The position numbers and the translations under genes were made by a program. From contig JALZVD010000088.1 in the NCBI GenBank assembly GCA_023300205.1, positions 1-18,685 on the forward strand: 18,685 nt of DNA, in the 5' to 3' direction. Positions 7,772 to 14,720 of this stretch are shown piece by piece; the stretch's first letter is position 1, and every line of letters starts with the position of its first letter. Below the pieces are notes generated by a model. It had not been told where the DNA came from and did no database searches. It saw only the letters and a list, made by a program, of their open reading frames with translations. This DNA comes from Akkermansiaceae bacterium (GTDB lineage Bacteria > Verrucomicrobiota > Verrucomicrobiia > Verrucomicrobiales > Akkermansiaceae).

Positions 7772-9163
7772 ATGAGGTATTTATCCTATAGCGTTATTTT
7801 CTTGGCATTCTCGATTGGAGTTGGAGGGTGTCAGGAACTTGCTGAGGAAGCGCCAAAAGCGGTGCCTGTGGATGAAGGTGTGGTGGTGGAAGGTGTTGGA
7901 GAGCTGAAGCAGAGGGTTTCTACAGGTGTGAATAAGCAGTTCAAGGTGAGTGGTGATAGCTTGCATCTGAACAAGTCTGTGACTGCTCTTTGTGATGAGC
8001 TGTCTAAGGGGGTGTATGATTTATTAGGTGAGAAACGCCCTGAAAGTGGATTTTACGTTGTGAATGTTATTTTGTATAGTAAGGGGAATGCGAAGCGGCA
8101 GAATATCTTTAGGACAACGGTGGCTAGGCTAGAGGGTGGAGGTTATAGGATAGAGCTGGTGGTTGATATACGGGAGCAGATAGACAGGTCTGATCTGGAG
8201 GCAGGGGTGATGCAGGCTATTGTGATGGAGCGCACGCTGCGTAATGACCCGGTTCTGAATGATGATAGCGTAGTGGAGGTGCCTCGCTGGGTGAGTGATG
8301 GTCTTCTAGGAGCAATCAAGTGGAAGGAGGGCGATAGGAATAGAGGGTTGTATGAAGTTCTGACGCGCAGGCCGGAGCTTTTTTCTGTAGAGAGTTTATT
8401 TAAGAAGAGTCAGAAGAATATCCATGAGATGGGAGAGACTGTGAGGTCACTTTATGAGGCGTCAGCAACGGCGCTTGTTATGTCACTTTCTAGGCAGAGG
8501 GATGGTAAGCGGGGCTTGGCTAATATGTTAGGGGAGGTTGCGGTGTTTGAGGGGGAGCCTGAGGAGTTGTTGAGAAAGAATTTTGCTGCGATGAATGTGG
8601 GGACTAGGGGGCTGCAGAAGGTTTGGAACTTGCAACTGGCTGAGATGTCTGTGCCTAGAATGATCGACACCAATACTCTGATGGAAACTGAGGATAAGCT
8701 GCGAGAGGTGATGTTTTATAGTCTAGTAGGGAAAGATAGGTTAGAGCGTAGAGTTGCGATGAAGGATTTTGATGTGTTAGGGGGAATGGGTGTAGAAGAG
8801 CGTAGAAAGGTAACGATGATCTTACGGCAAGATCTGGTGCAGCTGAGCTATAGGGCGTATCCCGACTATCAACCGGTGCTAGCTGAGTATGGATTTATTC
8901 TCACAAGTTTGGCTCGTGGGCAGATGGATGGTGTTGCTGAGAGGTTAGAGAGGCTGGAGAATGAGCGTGCTATTATGTATGAGAATGGTGAACGCGCTAG
9001 GGATGTGCTGGACTGGTATCAGCTCTCACAAGCACGGAACTTGAAGGGAGATTTCACTGGATATCAGAGGTTGTTAGACAGGATGAAGCGAGAGCAGAGA
9101 GAGGGTGAAGAGAATGCTGTTTCTAGTTATGTGAATGGGGTGCAGAAGTTGATGACTCGCTAA
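7772..9163 (+). CDS. Lipoprotein resembling an MA-like (gluzincin) peptidase with a lost zinc site
   Basis: I start at ATG 7772, which gives a clean signal peptide; GTG 7763, nine bases upstream and in frame, overlaps the previous stop and is equally possible. The sequence MRYLSYSVIFLAFSIGVGGC ends in a lipobox (VGGC), so a lipid-anchored protein is likely. Counting from 7763, residues about 150-270 follow the layout of MA-family peptidases: a helix with MERTL at 155-159 where HExxH is expected, PRWVSDGLLGAIKW around 174-187 in place of the WxxEGLA segment with its glutamate ligand, and a YEASATALVMSL helix further on. Both histidines and the second ligand glutamate (D179 here) are missing, so it should not be an active metalloprotease. 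The C-terminal 190 residues are helical with no clear assignment. Its stop codon overlaps that of the convergent prenyltransferase gene. Confidence 0.8.
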   Translation: MRYLSYSVIFLAFSIGVGGCQELAEEAPKAVPVDEGVVVEGVGELKQRVSTGVNKQFKVSGDSLHLNKSVTALCDELSKGVYDLLGEKRPESGFYVVNVILYSKGNAKRQNIFRTTVARLEGGGYRIELVVDIREQIDRSDLEAGVMQAIVMERTLRNDPVLNDDSVVEVPRWVSDGLLGAIKWKEGDRNRGLYEVLTRRPELFSVESLFKKSQKNIHEMGETVRSLYEASATALVMSLSRQRDGKRGLANMLGEVAVFEGEPEELLRKNFAAMNVGTRGLQKVWNLQLAEMSVPRMIDTNTLMETEDKLREVMFYSLVGKDRLERRVAMKDFDVLGGMGVEERRKVTMILRQDLVQLSYRAYPDYQPVLAEYGFILTSLARGQMDGVAERLERLENERAIMYENGERARDVLDWYQLSQARNLKGDFTGYQRLLDRMKREQREGEENAVSSYVNGVQKLMTR

Positions 9164-10005
9164 GTTGCGGGTGCTATTTTCTGGAGTGTTAGGGAGAGTA
9201 GGAAGAGGATGATGCAGGTGAGGAGCCATCCCCAGCCGTAGTGGGCGATGAAGCAGGCGTCTAGGAGGCAGAAGCCGGCGAGGCATTTTGAGACGTAGTT
9301 GCCTTTATTGGAGTTAATGAATGAGAAGGCGTAGATGAGCCAGATGGCGTAGATGGCGATGGCTACTAGGGTTTGTGTATTGAAGGCGGGATTTGTGATA
9401 AGGATGGTTAGAGGGAGTGCTAGCATGGTGTAGCGTAGGAGTTTTCTCCAGGTGATGGGGCTGTCTGAGGACTCAGTACGGGCTACGCTGGCGAATGCGA
9501 TGGTGTAGATGCAGACGGCGGAGGCGTAGAGGATGATGGGAGTTTCTGTAATGGTTCCTGCTGCGAAGGTGATGAGGAAGAAGCGACAGAGTCCGATGAG
9601 TGGCAGGCCTAGTAAGAGTGTTTTCTTATGAAGTAAGGCGTAGAGGACGATGACTCCAAAGAGGGTGAGGTATAGGTAGCGGTTAGAGGAAGGGTCAAGG
9701 AAGTAGTATGGGATAAAGAGTAATGAGATGGCAAGCCAGTGAACGAGATTTTTGTTGAGTATACCAGAAGGGATAGGGCGGTCTGGTTTGTGTTTTTTAT
9801 CAAACTTAAGATCGAGGGCGTCTCCTAGGAAACATCCGCCTACATATGCGCAGGATGCGATAATGAATACTGAAATAGAGATGTCTACATAGCCAACGTC
9901 GCTTGAGATCATGGCTAGTAATAGAGCAACTAAACAATTACACCAGACTGTGGGGAGGTTAGAGATGCGGCCTGTGGCTAGGAGGGCCTTGAGTTTGGTG
10001 GGCAT
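9160..10005 (-). CDS. eboC: EboC-like UbiA-family prenyltransferase
   Basis: This is a 281-residue integral membrane protein of the UbiA superfamily, which transfers prenyl groups to aromatic or other acceptors. The first Asp-rich motif is at 61-69 (GDALDLKFD), followed by KHKPDRPIPSG (71-81), the typical loop of EboC and related enzymes. The first position is Gly where most UbiA proteins have Asn. About eight or nine hydrophobic helices are apparent, and a SVARTESSDSP segment lies in the place of the second active-site loop. The start is 9 bases downstream of the EboE gene, so the two are co-transcribed. In ebo clusters EboC is needed for delivery of the metabolite across the inner membrane, but its prenyl donor and acceptor are unknown. 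The assignment to EboC rather than another UbiA enzyme rests on the neighbours plus motif style. Confidence 0.85.
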   Translation of the reverse strand: MPTKLKALLATGRISNLPTVWCNCLVALLLAMISSDVGYVDISISVFIIASCAYVGGCFLGDALDLKFDKKHKPDRPIPSGILNKNLVHWLAISLLFIPYYFLDPSSNRYLYLTLFGVIVLYALLHKKTLLLGLPLIGLCRFFLITFAAGTITETPIILYASAVCIYTIAFASVARTESSDSPITWRKLLRYTMLALPLTILITNPAFNTQTLVAIAIYAIWLIYAFSFINSNKGNYVSKCLAGFCLLDACFIAHYGWGWLLTCIILFLLSLTLQKIAPAT

Positions 10006-10014
10006 GTGGTTTTG

Positions 10015-11190
10015 TTAGGCTGATGGGGGTGTTGCGGTTTCTATGACCCAGAGGTGCTCGGCGGTGAGTTGGTCTTCGATGGGGGCTTGAAGATCATCTG
10101 GGAGGACTGCCCAGGTGTAGGTTTCCATTTCTAGATGGGTGCAGGTGTCTGGGTGGTCTGTTAGATACTGGAGAGTGTCTATGGTGTGTTGGATGGTGGA
10201 GGAGAAGGGGGCTTGTGGAGCGGCGTGGAGGGGGATGTGGAAGTGGATTCTTGCTGTGCGTGGGTGATCAGTGATGGGTGATCGGTGACCGGAGGATAGG
10301 GCGTCTTGGATGTCTTTGTGTTTGGTAAGCTTTCCTGTGGTGTCTTGGATGATGACTTGGTGGAGGTAGGTGGGTTCGTCGAATTTTTGGATGAGGTCTA
10401 GATTTTCTGGATTTGTTAGGTCGATTTCTAGGGCGTTTGAGAGGTGGACTTTTGAGATGCGGAGGCCGGCTTGTGTTAGAGTGTTTAGGGCGGTGGTGGC
10501 GTCTTCGTATTGGAGGGCGAAGTGACAGGTGTCGTAGTTGATACCGATGCGCTTGTAGATTAGGTCTGTGGGTATGTTTTTGGAGGTTGCCCAGTCAGTG
10601 AATCTGTTGAAGAAGGCTATTGTTTCTGGGGTGTTTTCAAAGTGCCCGAGTGGTTCTGGTTCTAGTCCTAGATGGAGGTCTTTTTTGTGTAGCTTGGAGA
10701 GGGTTTCTAGGAGGCGCGCTGTGGCGTAGAGGTTGGCAAATATGAGTGTTTCGTCTGCTTGGAATTCCTTGAATGATGCGGGGAGTGTGGAGACGGATCC
10801 GCCAGTGGAGGCGGGAGCTAGCTCAGCGATGATGCTGATGAGGTCTGCGGTGTAGGTGAGGCGCTTATCTGTGGTCCAGTCTGGTTTGTAGACGTTTTCT
10901 TTGACTGAGGTGTTATGGAATGATCCGTAGGGGAATCCATTGATGGTGTAGACGTAGAGGCTTTCTGAGTAGAGCCAGTATTTGAAGTCTGCGAGGTTTT
11001 CTCCTTGGAGGAGTTCTTCTGCTGCACGGGCTGATAGTCTGAGGCCGATGGGGTAGCTGGCTTGGTGGTTTCTGGTGGCAGCTAGGACTTTATCACGGAC
11101 TGTTAGGGTGTGTTTTTTTAGCGCGGTGAGTGTTTCTTCCCAGCTTTCAGCTGGGTGGATGTTAGTGCAGTAGCAGAGATGTTCGAGCAT
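10015..11190 (-). CDS. eboE: EboE, metabolite traffic TIM-barrel protein
   Basis: The 391-residue protein shows features I associate with EboE: YCTNIHPAESWEET at 7-20, NGFPYGSFH at 84-92 with PDWTTDKRLTYT at 103-114, LGLEPEPLGHFENT at 174-187, YDTCHFALQYED at 219-230, VHLSNALEI at 248-256, IHFHIPLH at 315-322 and HLEMETYTWAVLPD at 352-365. The spacing of His, Glu and Asp residues fits a xylose-isomerase-like TIM barrel with a metal site. EboE is required for trafficking of an unidentified metabolite (scytonemin precursor in cyanobacteria); its reaction is not known. It is the fourth gene of the five-gene unit, with 51 bases between it and the small membrane gene upstream. The C-terminal half is rich in Thr, His, Pro and Gln, in line with the C/A-rich coding strand. 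No Shine-Dalgarno sequence precedes the ATG. Confidence 0.88.
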   Translation of the reverse strand: MLEHLCYCTNIHPAESWEETLTALKKHTLTVRDKVLAATRNHQASYPIGLRLSARAAEELLQGENLADFKYWLYSESLYVYTINGFPYGSFHNTSVKENVYKPDWTTDKRLTYTADLISIIAELAPASTGGSVSTLPASFKEFQADETLIFANLYATARLLETLSKLHKKDLHLGLEPEPLGHFENTPETIAFFNRFTDWATSKNIPTDLIYKRIGINYDTCHFALQYEDATTALNTLTQAGLRISKVHLSNALEIDLTNPENLDLIQKFDEPTYLHQVIIQDTTGKLTKHKDIQDALSSGHRSPITDHPRTARIHFHIPLHAAPQAPFSSTIQHTIDTLQYLTDHPDTCTHLEMETYTWAVLPDDLQAPIEDQLTAEHLWVIETATPPSA

Positions 11191-11241
11191 GCTTGAAATT
11201 AGGGAAAATTTTAAAGGAGAAAGGTTAAAGTTCTTGGCTTG

Positions 11242-11490
11242 CTATTTGAGCTTGTTGTAGCGGTTTTCTAGAAATTTCCACATGAAGAGGCCGAAGAGCA
11301 GGCTGAAGGTTAGAAAAATAGGGGTGGTGTAGTAGATCATGGGAGTCCAAGGGATGCCGCCTCTGAAGTGGAGGTAGGTATTTGCTACGAGAGACATGGG
11401 GAGACCCCAGAGGAGGAGTCCGTGGATGAGGATGTATTTGGCTTTGCCTTTTTTACGGAGTTGTTGCCATTGGTCTACGAAGGTTTTCAT
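11242..11490 (-). CDS. Small two-helix membrane protein inside the ebo unit
   Basis: The 82-residue protein has a basic N-terminus (LRKKGKAKY, about 11-19), a first membrane helix at about 20-40 (YILIHGLLLWGLPMSLV), a short loop containing FRGGIPWTP and a second helix at about 52-72, then a basic C-terminus (ENRYNKLK). Both ends should therefore face the cytoplasm with a short outside loop. I do not recognise it as one of the named EboA-F proteins. It lies 24 bases after the EboB stop and 51 bases before the EboE start on the same strand, so it is very likely co-transcribed and may help anchor the soluble EboB or EboE proteins at the membrane near EboC; that role is inference. A real gene is supported by the coherent two-helix topology and tight packing. 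Confidence 0.75.
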   Translation of the reverse strand: MKTFVDQWQQLRKKGKAKYILIHGLLLWGLPMSLVANTYLHFRGGIPWTPMIYYTTPIFLTFSLLFGLFMWKFLENRYNKLK

Positions 11491-11514
11491 TTTTGAGTGA
11501 TCGGTTGAGAATGC

Positions 11515-12324
11515 CTAGGGGGTTTCTGGGAGTTTGAAGTTTTTACACTGCTTTAGGAAGCGTGCAGGGTTCTCGAAGATGACTTTCTGGACGGTCTTGA
11601 AGGTGTGCTGGCGTTTACGCATTTCTAGGGCGCATTTAACGACGGCGAGTGGGTCTGAGATGCCCCAGTCACAGGCGGAGTTCATCCAGATGTTTTCCAT
11701 GCCAAATGTTTCTAGCATGTCGATGGCTCTAGCGGCGGTGCATTTTGATTCTGGGTAGAGTGTCATGCCAGCCCAGAAGCCGGCGTCGAGGACGATGCCT
11801 GCTGTGTGCTCTTCAACGTGGTCGATGACGACTCGTGCTGGGTCGACGTTGGCGTTTTTGAGCGAGTCGATGATGAGTTTTGTGCCTTTGAGTTTGTCTT
11901 CTAGGTGGGGGGTGTGGATGAGGATGGGGAGGTCGTATTTTTTTGCCATTTCTACGTGTTCTTCGAAGATGGCTAGTTCGCTTTTGGTGTTTTTATTGAG
12001 GCCTATTTCCCCGATGCCTAGGACGTTTGGTTTGTCTAGAAACTCGGGGATGATCTGGAGGACTTCGCGGGCGAATCCTGCGTCTTCAGATTCCTTTGGG
12101 TTGATGCAGAGCCAGCAGTAGTGTGGGATGCCGAACTTGGCTGCGCGGGCTGGCTCGTATTCGGTGAGTTGGCGGTAGTAGTCGTAGAATCCTTGAGCTG
12201 AGGCGCGGTCGTATCCTGCCCAAAATGCTGGTTCACAGAGTGCTGCACAGCCTGCGATGGCGAGTTGTTGGTAGTCAGCGGTGGTGCGGCTGACCATGTG
12301 CGCGTGGGGTTCGATATAATGCAT
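11515..12324 (-). CDS. eboB: EboB-like TatD-family metal-dependent hydrolase
   Basis: This is a 269-residue TatD/amidohydrolase TIM-barrel protein. The expected metal and catalytic residues are all present: HAH at 7-9, E106 in GIGEIGL, H137 in LIHTPH, H169 in VIDHVEE and D219 in SACDWG. Compared with TatD DNases it has an unusual EPHAHM start and a CALCEPAFWAG-like segment (residues 26-37), typical of the subgroup found in ebo clusters. EboB is needed for ebo-dependent metabolite transport; whether it acts on a small molecule or on nucleic acid is not known. It follows the 90-residue gene after 15 bases and precedes the two-helix protein by 24 bases. With an intact active site it should be a working hydrolase. 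Confidence 0.87.
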   Translation of the reverse strand: MHYIEPHAHMVSRTTADYQQLAIAGCAALCEPAFWAGYDRASAQGFYDYYRQLTEYEPARAAKFGIPHYCWLCINPKESEDAGFAREVLQIIPEFLDKPNVLGIGEIGLNKNTKSELAIFEEHVEMAKKYDLPILIHTPHLEDKLKGTKLIIDSLKNANVDPARVVIDHVEEHTAGIVLDAGFWAGMTLYPESKCTAARAIDMLETFGMENIWMNSACDWGISDPLAVVKCALEMRKRQHTFKTVQKVIFENPARFLKQCKNFKLPETP

Positions 12325-12339
12325 GTGAAAGTGGGTAGG

Positions 12340-12612
12340 TTATTTGTTGATAGATTGGGGAGCGCCGAATGCTACTTGGATGGTGGCTTTGTCTTCTGGC
12401 GTGGATGAGTGGTCTGAGAGGGCATTTAGGACGGCTGCTGCTCGGTTTTCTTTGGTGTGGAGCATGGTTTGGAGGGCGTGTAGGAAGCCGTCTTGGCGGA
12501 AGTCTGTCTCACCTTCATGCCGGTCTAGACGATCTAAATAGGATGCGATGTCTAGGAGCTTGGCGCGTGAGTCCATAAAGTAGAGATCTAGAATGTCAGT
12601 TTTTGTAGGCAT
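12340..12612 (-). CDS. Small helical protein leading the ebo unit
   Basis: The 90-residue, probably cytoplasmic, largely helical protein has no signal peptide or membrane segment. The sequence ILDLYFMDSRAKLLDIASYL (residues 6-25) leads into DRLDRHEG and a second helical region (about 38-68) with RAAAVLNALSD. The composition is strongly amphipathic, suggesting a small helical bundle or adaptor. I have the impression that similar small proteins occur beside TatD-like genes in other Verrucomicrobia, but I cannot verify that here, and I see no clear match to EboA, which is normally much longer. The gene starts the operon: a candidate promoter lies about 60-90 bases upstream, and EboB follows after 15 bases. 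The function is unknown; a scaffold or regulatory subunit for EboB is conceivable. Confidence 0.78.
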   Translation of the reverse strand: MPTKTDILDLYFMDSRAKLLDIASYLDRLDRHEGETDFRQDGFLHALQTMLHTKENRAAAVLNALSDHSSTPEDKATIQVAFGAPQSINK

Positions 12613-12673
12613 GAGTATAAAGTAATGGTAGAGTGTAGGTTTGGGTAGTGTTTTTTAGTGTTTTTGGTCAGTT

Positions 12674-12702
12674 AGAATATTTAGGTAATGGATACGTCAC
12701 AA
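12674..12702 (-). promoter_or_regulatory. Candidate sigma-70 promoter for the ebo unit
   Basis: On the minus strand a TTGTGA box (12702-12697), a 17-base spacer and TATTCT (12679-12674) lie upstream of the 90-residue gene. The leader would be about 55 bases. An AT-rich palindrome (AAATTTAAATTT, 12701-12712) overlaps the upstream side of the -35 box and could serve as an UP-like element. Box scores are moderate, so this is tentative. Confidence 0.35.
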
Positions 12703-12710
12703 ATTTAAAT

Positions 12711-12941
12711 TTATATCGCGGTTTTAATGAAATCTAGTGCTTTGTTGAGGCTGGATTGTTTGAGGAAGTGATTGAGCTGTTGAGGGATTCCTTTGTTTTT
12801 CTCTGTCCATTGAGTGATTTTCTGGCTGACTTGGATGAGTTGTTGGAGCTGTTCATCAGGGTTTGCGTCTCTGAGGTCTGTATTAGCGATGATTTGTAGT
12901 CGCTTTTCGAGAAGGGCTTGGAGTGATTTGTAGTCGATCAT
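12711..12941 (-). CDS. Small helical hypothetical protein upstream of the ebo unit
   Basis: The 76-residue protein (MIDYKSLQALLEKRLQIIAN at the start, ending NKALDFIKTAI) is almost entirely predicted helix, with no Cys, no signal peptide and no membrane segment. It is rich in Gln, Leu and Lys, with heptad-like Leu/Ile spacing around residues 31-48. I do not recognise it. It is transcribed towards the ebo unit but separated from the 90-residue gene by 98 bases that hold a separate candidate promoter, so membership of that operon is uncertain. On the other side it is divergent from the sodium:solute symporter, sharing a roughly 100-base region. Its coding strand is C/A-rich like the neighbouring minus-strand genes, which supports it being a real resident gene. 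Confidence 0.65.
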   Translation of the reverse strand: MIDYKSLQALLEKRLQIIANTDLRDANPDEQLQQLIQVSQKITQWTEKNKGIPQQLNHFLKQSSLNKALDFIKTAI

Positions 12942-13045
12942 GATTTGGTTCGTTGTTTAGCAGGGTTTAAAGGAAATGAACAGAATTTGTGATGAGTGTG
13001 ATAAGTTAGTGGACTTGCGGGGAGTTGGTATCTAGGATTCGCGTT

Positions 13046-14668
13046 ATGGAAATACACGAATATTTTAGTTGGATCGACTGGGTTGTGGTATTCAGCTATA
13101 TGACTCTGACGACAATGGTGGGTCATGCTCTGAGAGGTCAGCAAGCTACGATCAAGGATTTCTTCTTGGGAGGAAAGTCATTACCGTGGGCAGCTGTGAG
13201 TGGTTCGATTATTGCGACTGAGATTAGTGCGCTTACTTTTATAGGTGTTCCAGGGATGGTTTTTGCTTTAAAGGGTGATTTTACTTACCTTATTTGGGGA
13301 ATTGGGTCTATTATAGCTAGATTTATTGTAGGGTTCTATCTTGTGCCTCTCTACTATAAGAAAGAGATTTTTAGTCCTTATGATTATATGGGGAATCAGT
13401 TGGGTGAGAGAGTAAAGAGATTAGTAACGGTTCTTTTTAGTCTAGGATCTATACTTGGGCAGAGTGTTCGAGTCTTGGTTACAGCGATCATTTTGCAGGT
13501 TGTTACTGGCTTGAGAATGGACTTGTGTATCTTAGTGATTGGAGTTTTTGCGGTTCTCTGGACCTTAATGGGTGGTATGAGAACAGTGATCTGGACAGAT
13601 GTAATGCAGTTTTTCGTCTTTATCTTGGGTGGTTTAATCGCTCTTTTCTGGTTAGTTGATACGATAGGTTGGGATCAAATAGTGGCGATCAATTCTAATG
13701 TGATATTGGAAAATGGAGAGAAGATTAACAAATTTGAGTGGCTTGATATGACTAGTCCATTTGAAAACTCGATGGTTCAGTATACTTTCTGGGTAGCTAT
13801 CTTTGCCATGCCGTTTCAAAATTTAGCCGCCTTCGGGACTGACCAACTTAATGCTCAGAGAATGTTCTGTTGTGGCAGTGAGTCAGAGGCACGTAAGGCA
13901 ATTGTGTGGAGTAGTATTTCACAAGTAATTACACTTCTTATGCTGATGGTCGGTGCAGGACTATTTGCATGGTATGTGGTGCATGACCCAACAGCTCAAG
14001 AGGCTGCGATGTTTGCGAAAGACAATAATAATGTATTTCCGACTTGGATCGTTACGGTTCTTCCTACAGGGCTCAAGGGATTGATTATTGCGGGAGCTTT
14101 TGCTGCTGCGGTATCTAGTCTAGATTCTATTCTTGCGGCATTATCACAGACGAGTTTGTCTGCGTTCTATGGTAAGAAGTATATGGATGATCACGGGCAC
14201 GATCCTAAAATGCTAACAAAATCTAAGATGCTTGTTTTAGGATGGGCAGTGATTCTATCAACGGTTTCTATATTGCTGAGTTTAAATCATTCTGAGTCTA
14301 GTGATAAAGATCTGATTTATTTGGCCTTTAGAATGGTAGCATACGTTTATGGAGCTTTATTAGGGATTCTAATATTAGCTGTAGGTCCTTGGAGGTCTAG
14401 AGCTAGCTATAGAGGGATACTTACGGGAGTGGTTCTATCTATTCTTGTGGCGGCTTGGGCTCTTCCTGACGTTTATACGCTGATCAAGGCTATGGGTATC
14501 ATGGAAAACCCTGAAGACTTCTTCCATAAGCCTGCGATTAGTTTTGCTTGGTTTTATCCAATCAATACTCTTGTTACTGTTCTTTTTGGCTTGATCATTC
14601 CTGGATCAAATAACGAGGATGGAAGAGATCATAGCGAGAGTGTCCTGAAAAGAGGAGAAGGCGTATAA
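13046..14668 (+). CDS. Sodium:solute symporter (SSS family)
   Basis: The protein is a 540-residue, many-helix membrane transporter of the SSS family (LeuT fold), which couples Na+ influx to uptake of a solute. Diagnostic stretches near the N-terminus are KDFFLGGKSLPWAAVSGS (helix 1 unwound region) and IATEISALTFIGVPG; later WTDVMQFFVFILGG, GTDQLNAQRMF, LKGLIIAGAFAAAVSSLDSI and a C-terminal run of helices. The substrate cannot be read from the sequence; relatives carry sugars, sialic acid, proline or other organic solutes. I chose ATG 13046 because AGGA at 13034-13037 is spaced 8 bases from it; an in-frame TTG at 13025 would add seven residues and lacks support. It is one of the few genes here with a recognisable Shine-Dalgarno sequence. 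Confidence 0.93.
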   Translation: MEIHEYFSWIDWVVVFSYMTLTTMVGHALRGQQATIKDFFLGGKSLPWAAVSGSIIATEISALTFIGVPGMVFALKGDFTYLIWGIGSIIARFIVGFYLVPLYYKKEIFSPYDYMGNQLGERVKRLVTVLFSLGSILGQSVRVLVTAIILQVVTGLRMDLCILVIGVFAVLWTLMGGMRTVIWTDVMQFFVFILGGLIALFWLVDTIGWDQIVAINSNVILENGEKINKFEWLDMTSPFENSMVQYTFWVAIFAMPFQNLAAFGTDQLNAQRMFCCGSESEARKAIVWSSISQVITLLMLMVGAGLFAWYVVHDPTAQEAAMFAKDNNNVFPTWIVTVLPTGLKGLIIAGAFAAAVSSLDSILAALSQTSLSAFYGKKYMDDHGHDPKMLTKSKMLVLGWAVILSTVSILLSLNHSESSDKDLIYLAFRMVAYVYGALLGILILAVGPWRSRASYRGILTGVVLSILVAAWALPDVYTLIKAMGIMENPEDFFHKPAISFAWFYPINTLVTVLFGLIIPGSNNEDGRDHSESVLKRGEGV

Positions 14669-14683
14669 ATTCGTAAATGTGAA

Positions 14684-14712
14684 TTGACCAGATCAGTAGA
14701 AAACATTATCAA
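14684..14712 (+). promoter_or_regulatory. Candidate purC promoter giving a near-leaderless transcript
   Basis: TTGACC (14684-14689), a 17-base spacer and TATCAA (14707-14712) form a fair sigma-70 promoter. Only 8 bases separate the -10 box from the purC ATG at 14721, so transcription would start at or within a base or two of the start codon. There is no Shine-Dalgarno sequence before the ATG, consistent with leaderless translation. Confidence 0.5.
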
Positions 14713-14720
14713 CATCGCAT

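Noticed and set aside
12701..12712. AAATTTAAATTT palindrome as an operator
   Set aside because: It is a 12-base AT-only palindrome in AT-rich intergenic DNA and overlaps the end of the 76-residue gene; it is better seen as an AT-rich upstream element.
13025..13045. Upstream TTG start for the symporter
   Set aside because: ATG 13046 has a spaced AGGA and gives a normal family N-terminus; the seven extra residues add nothing recognisable.
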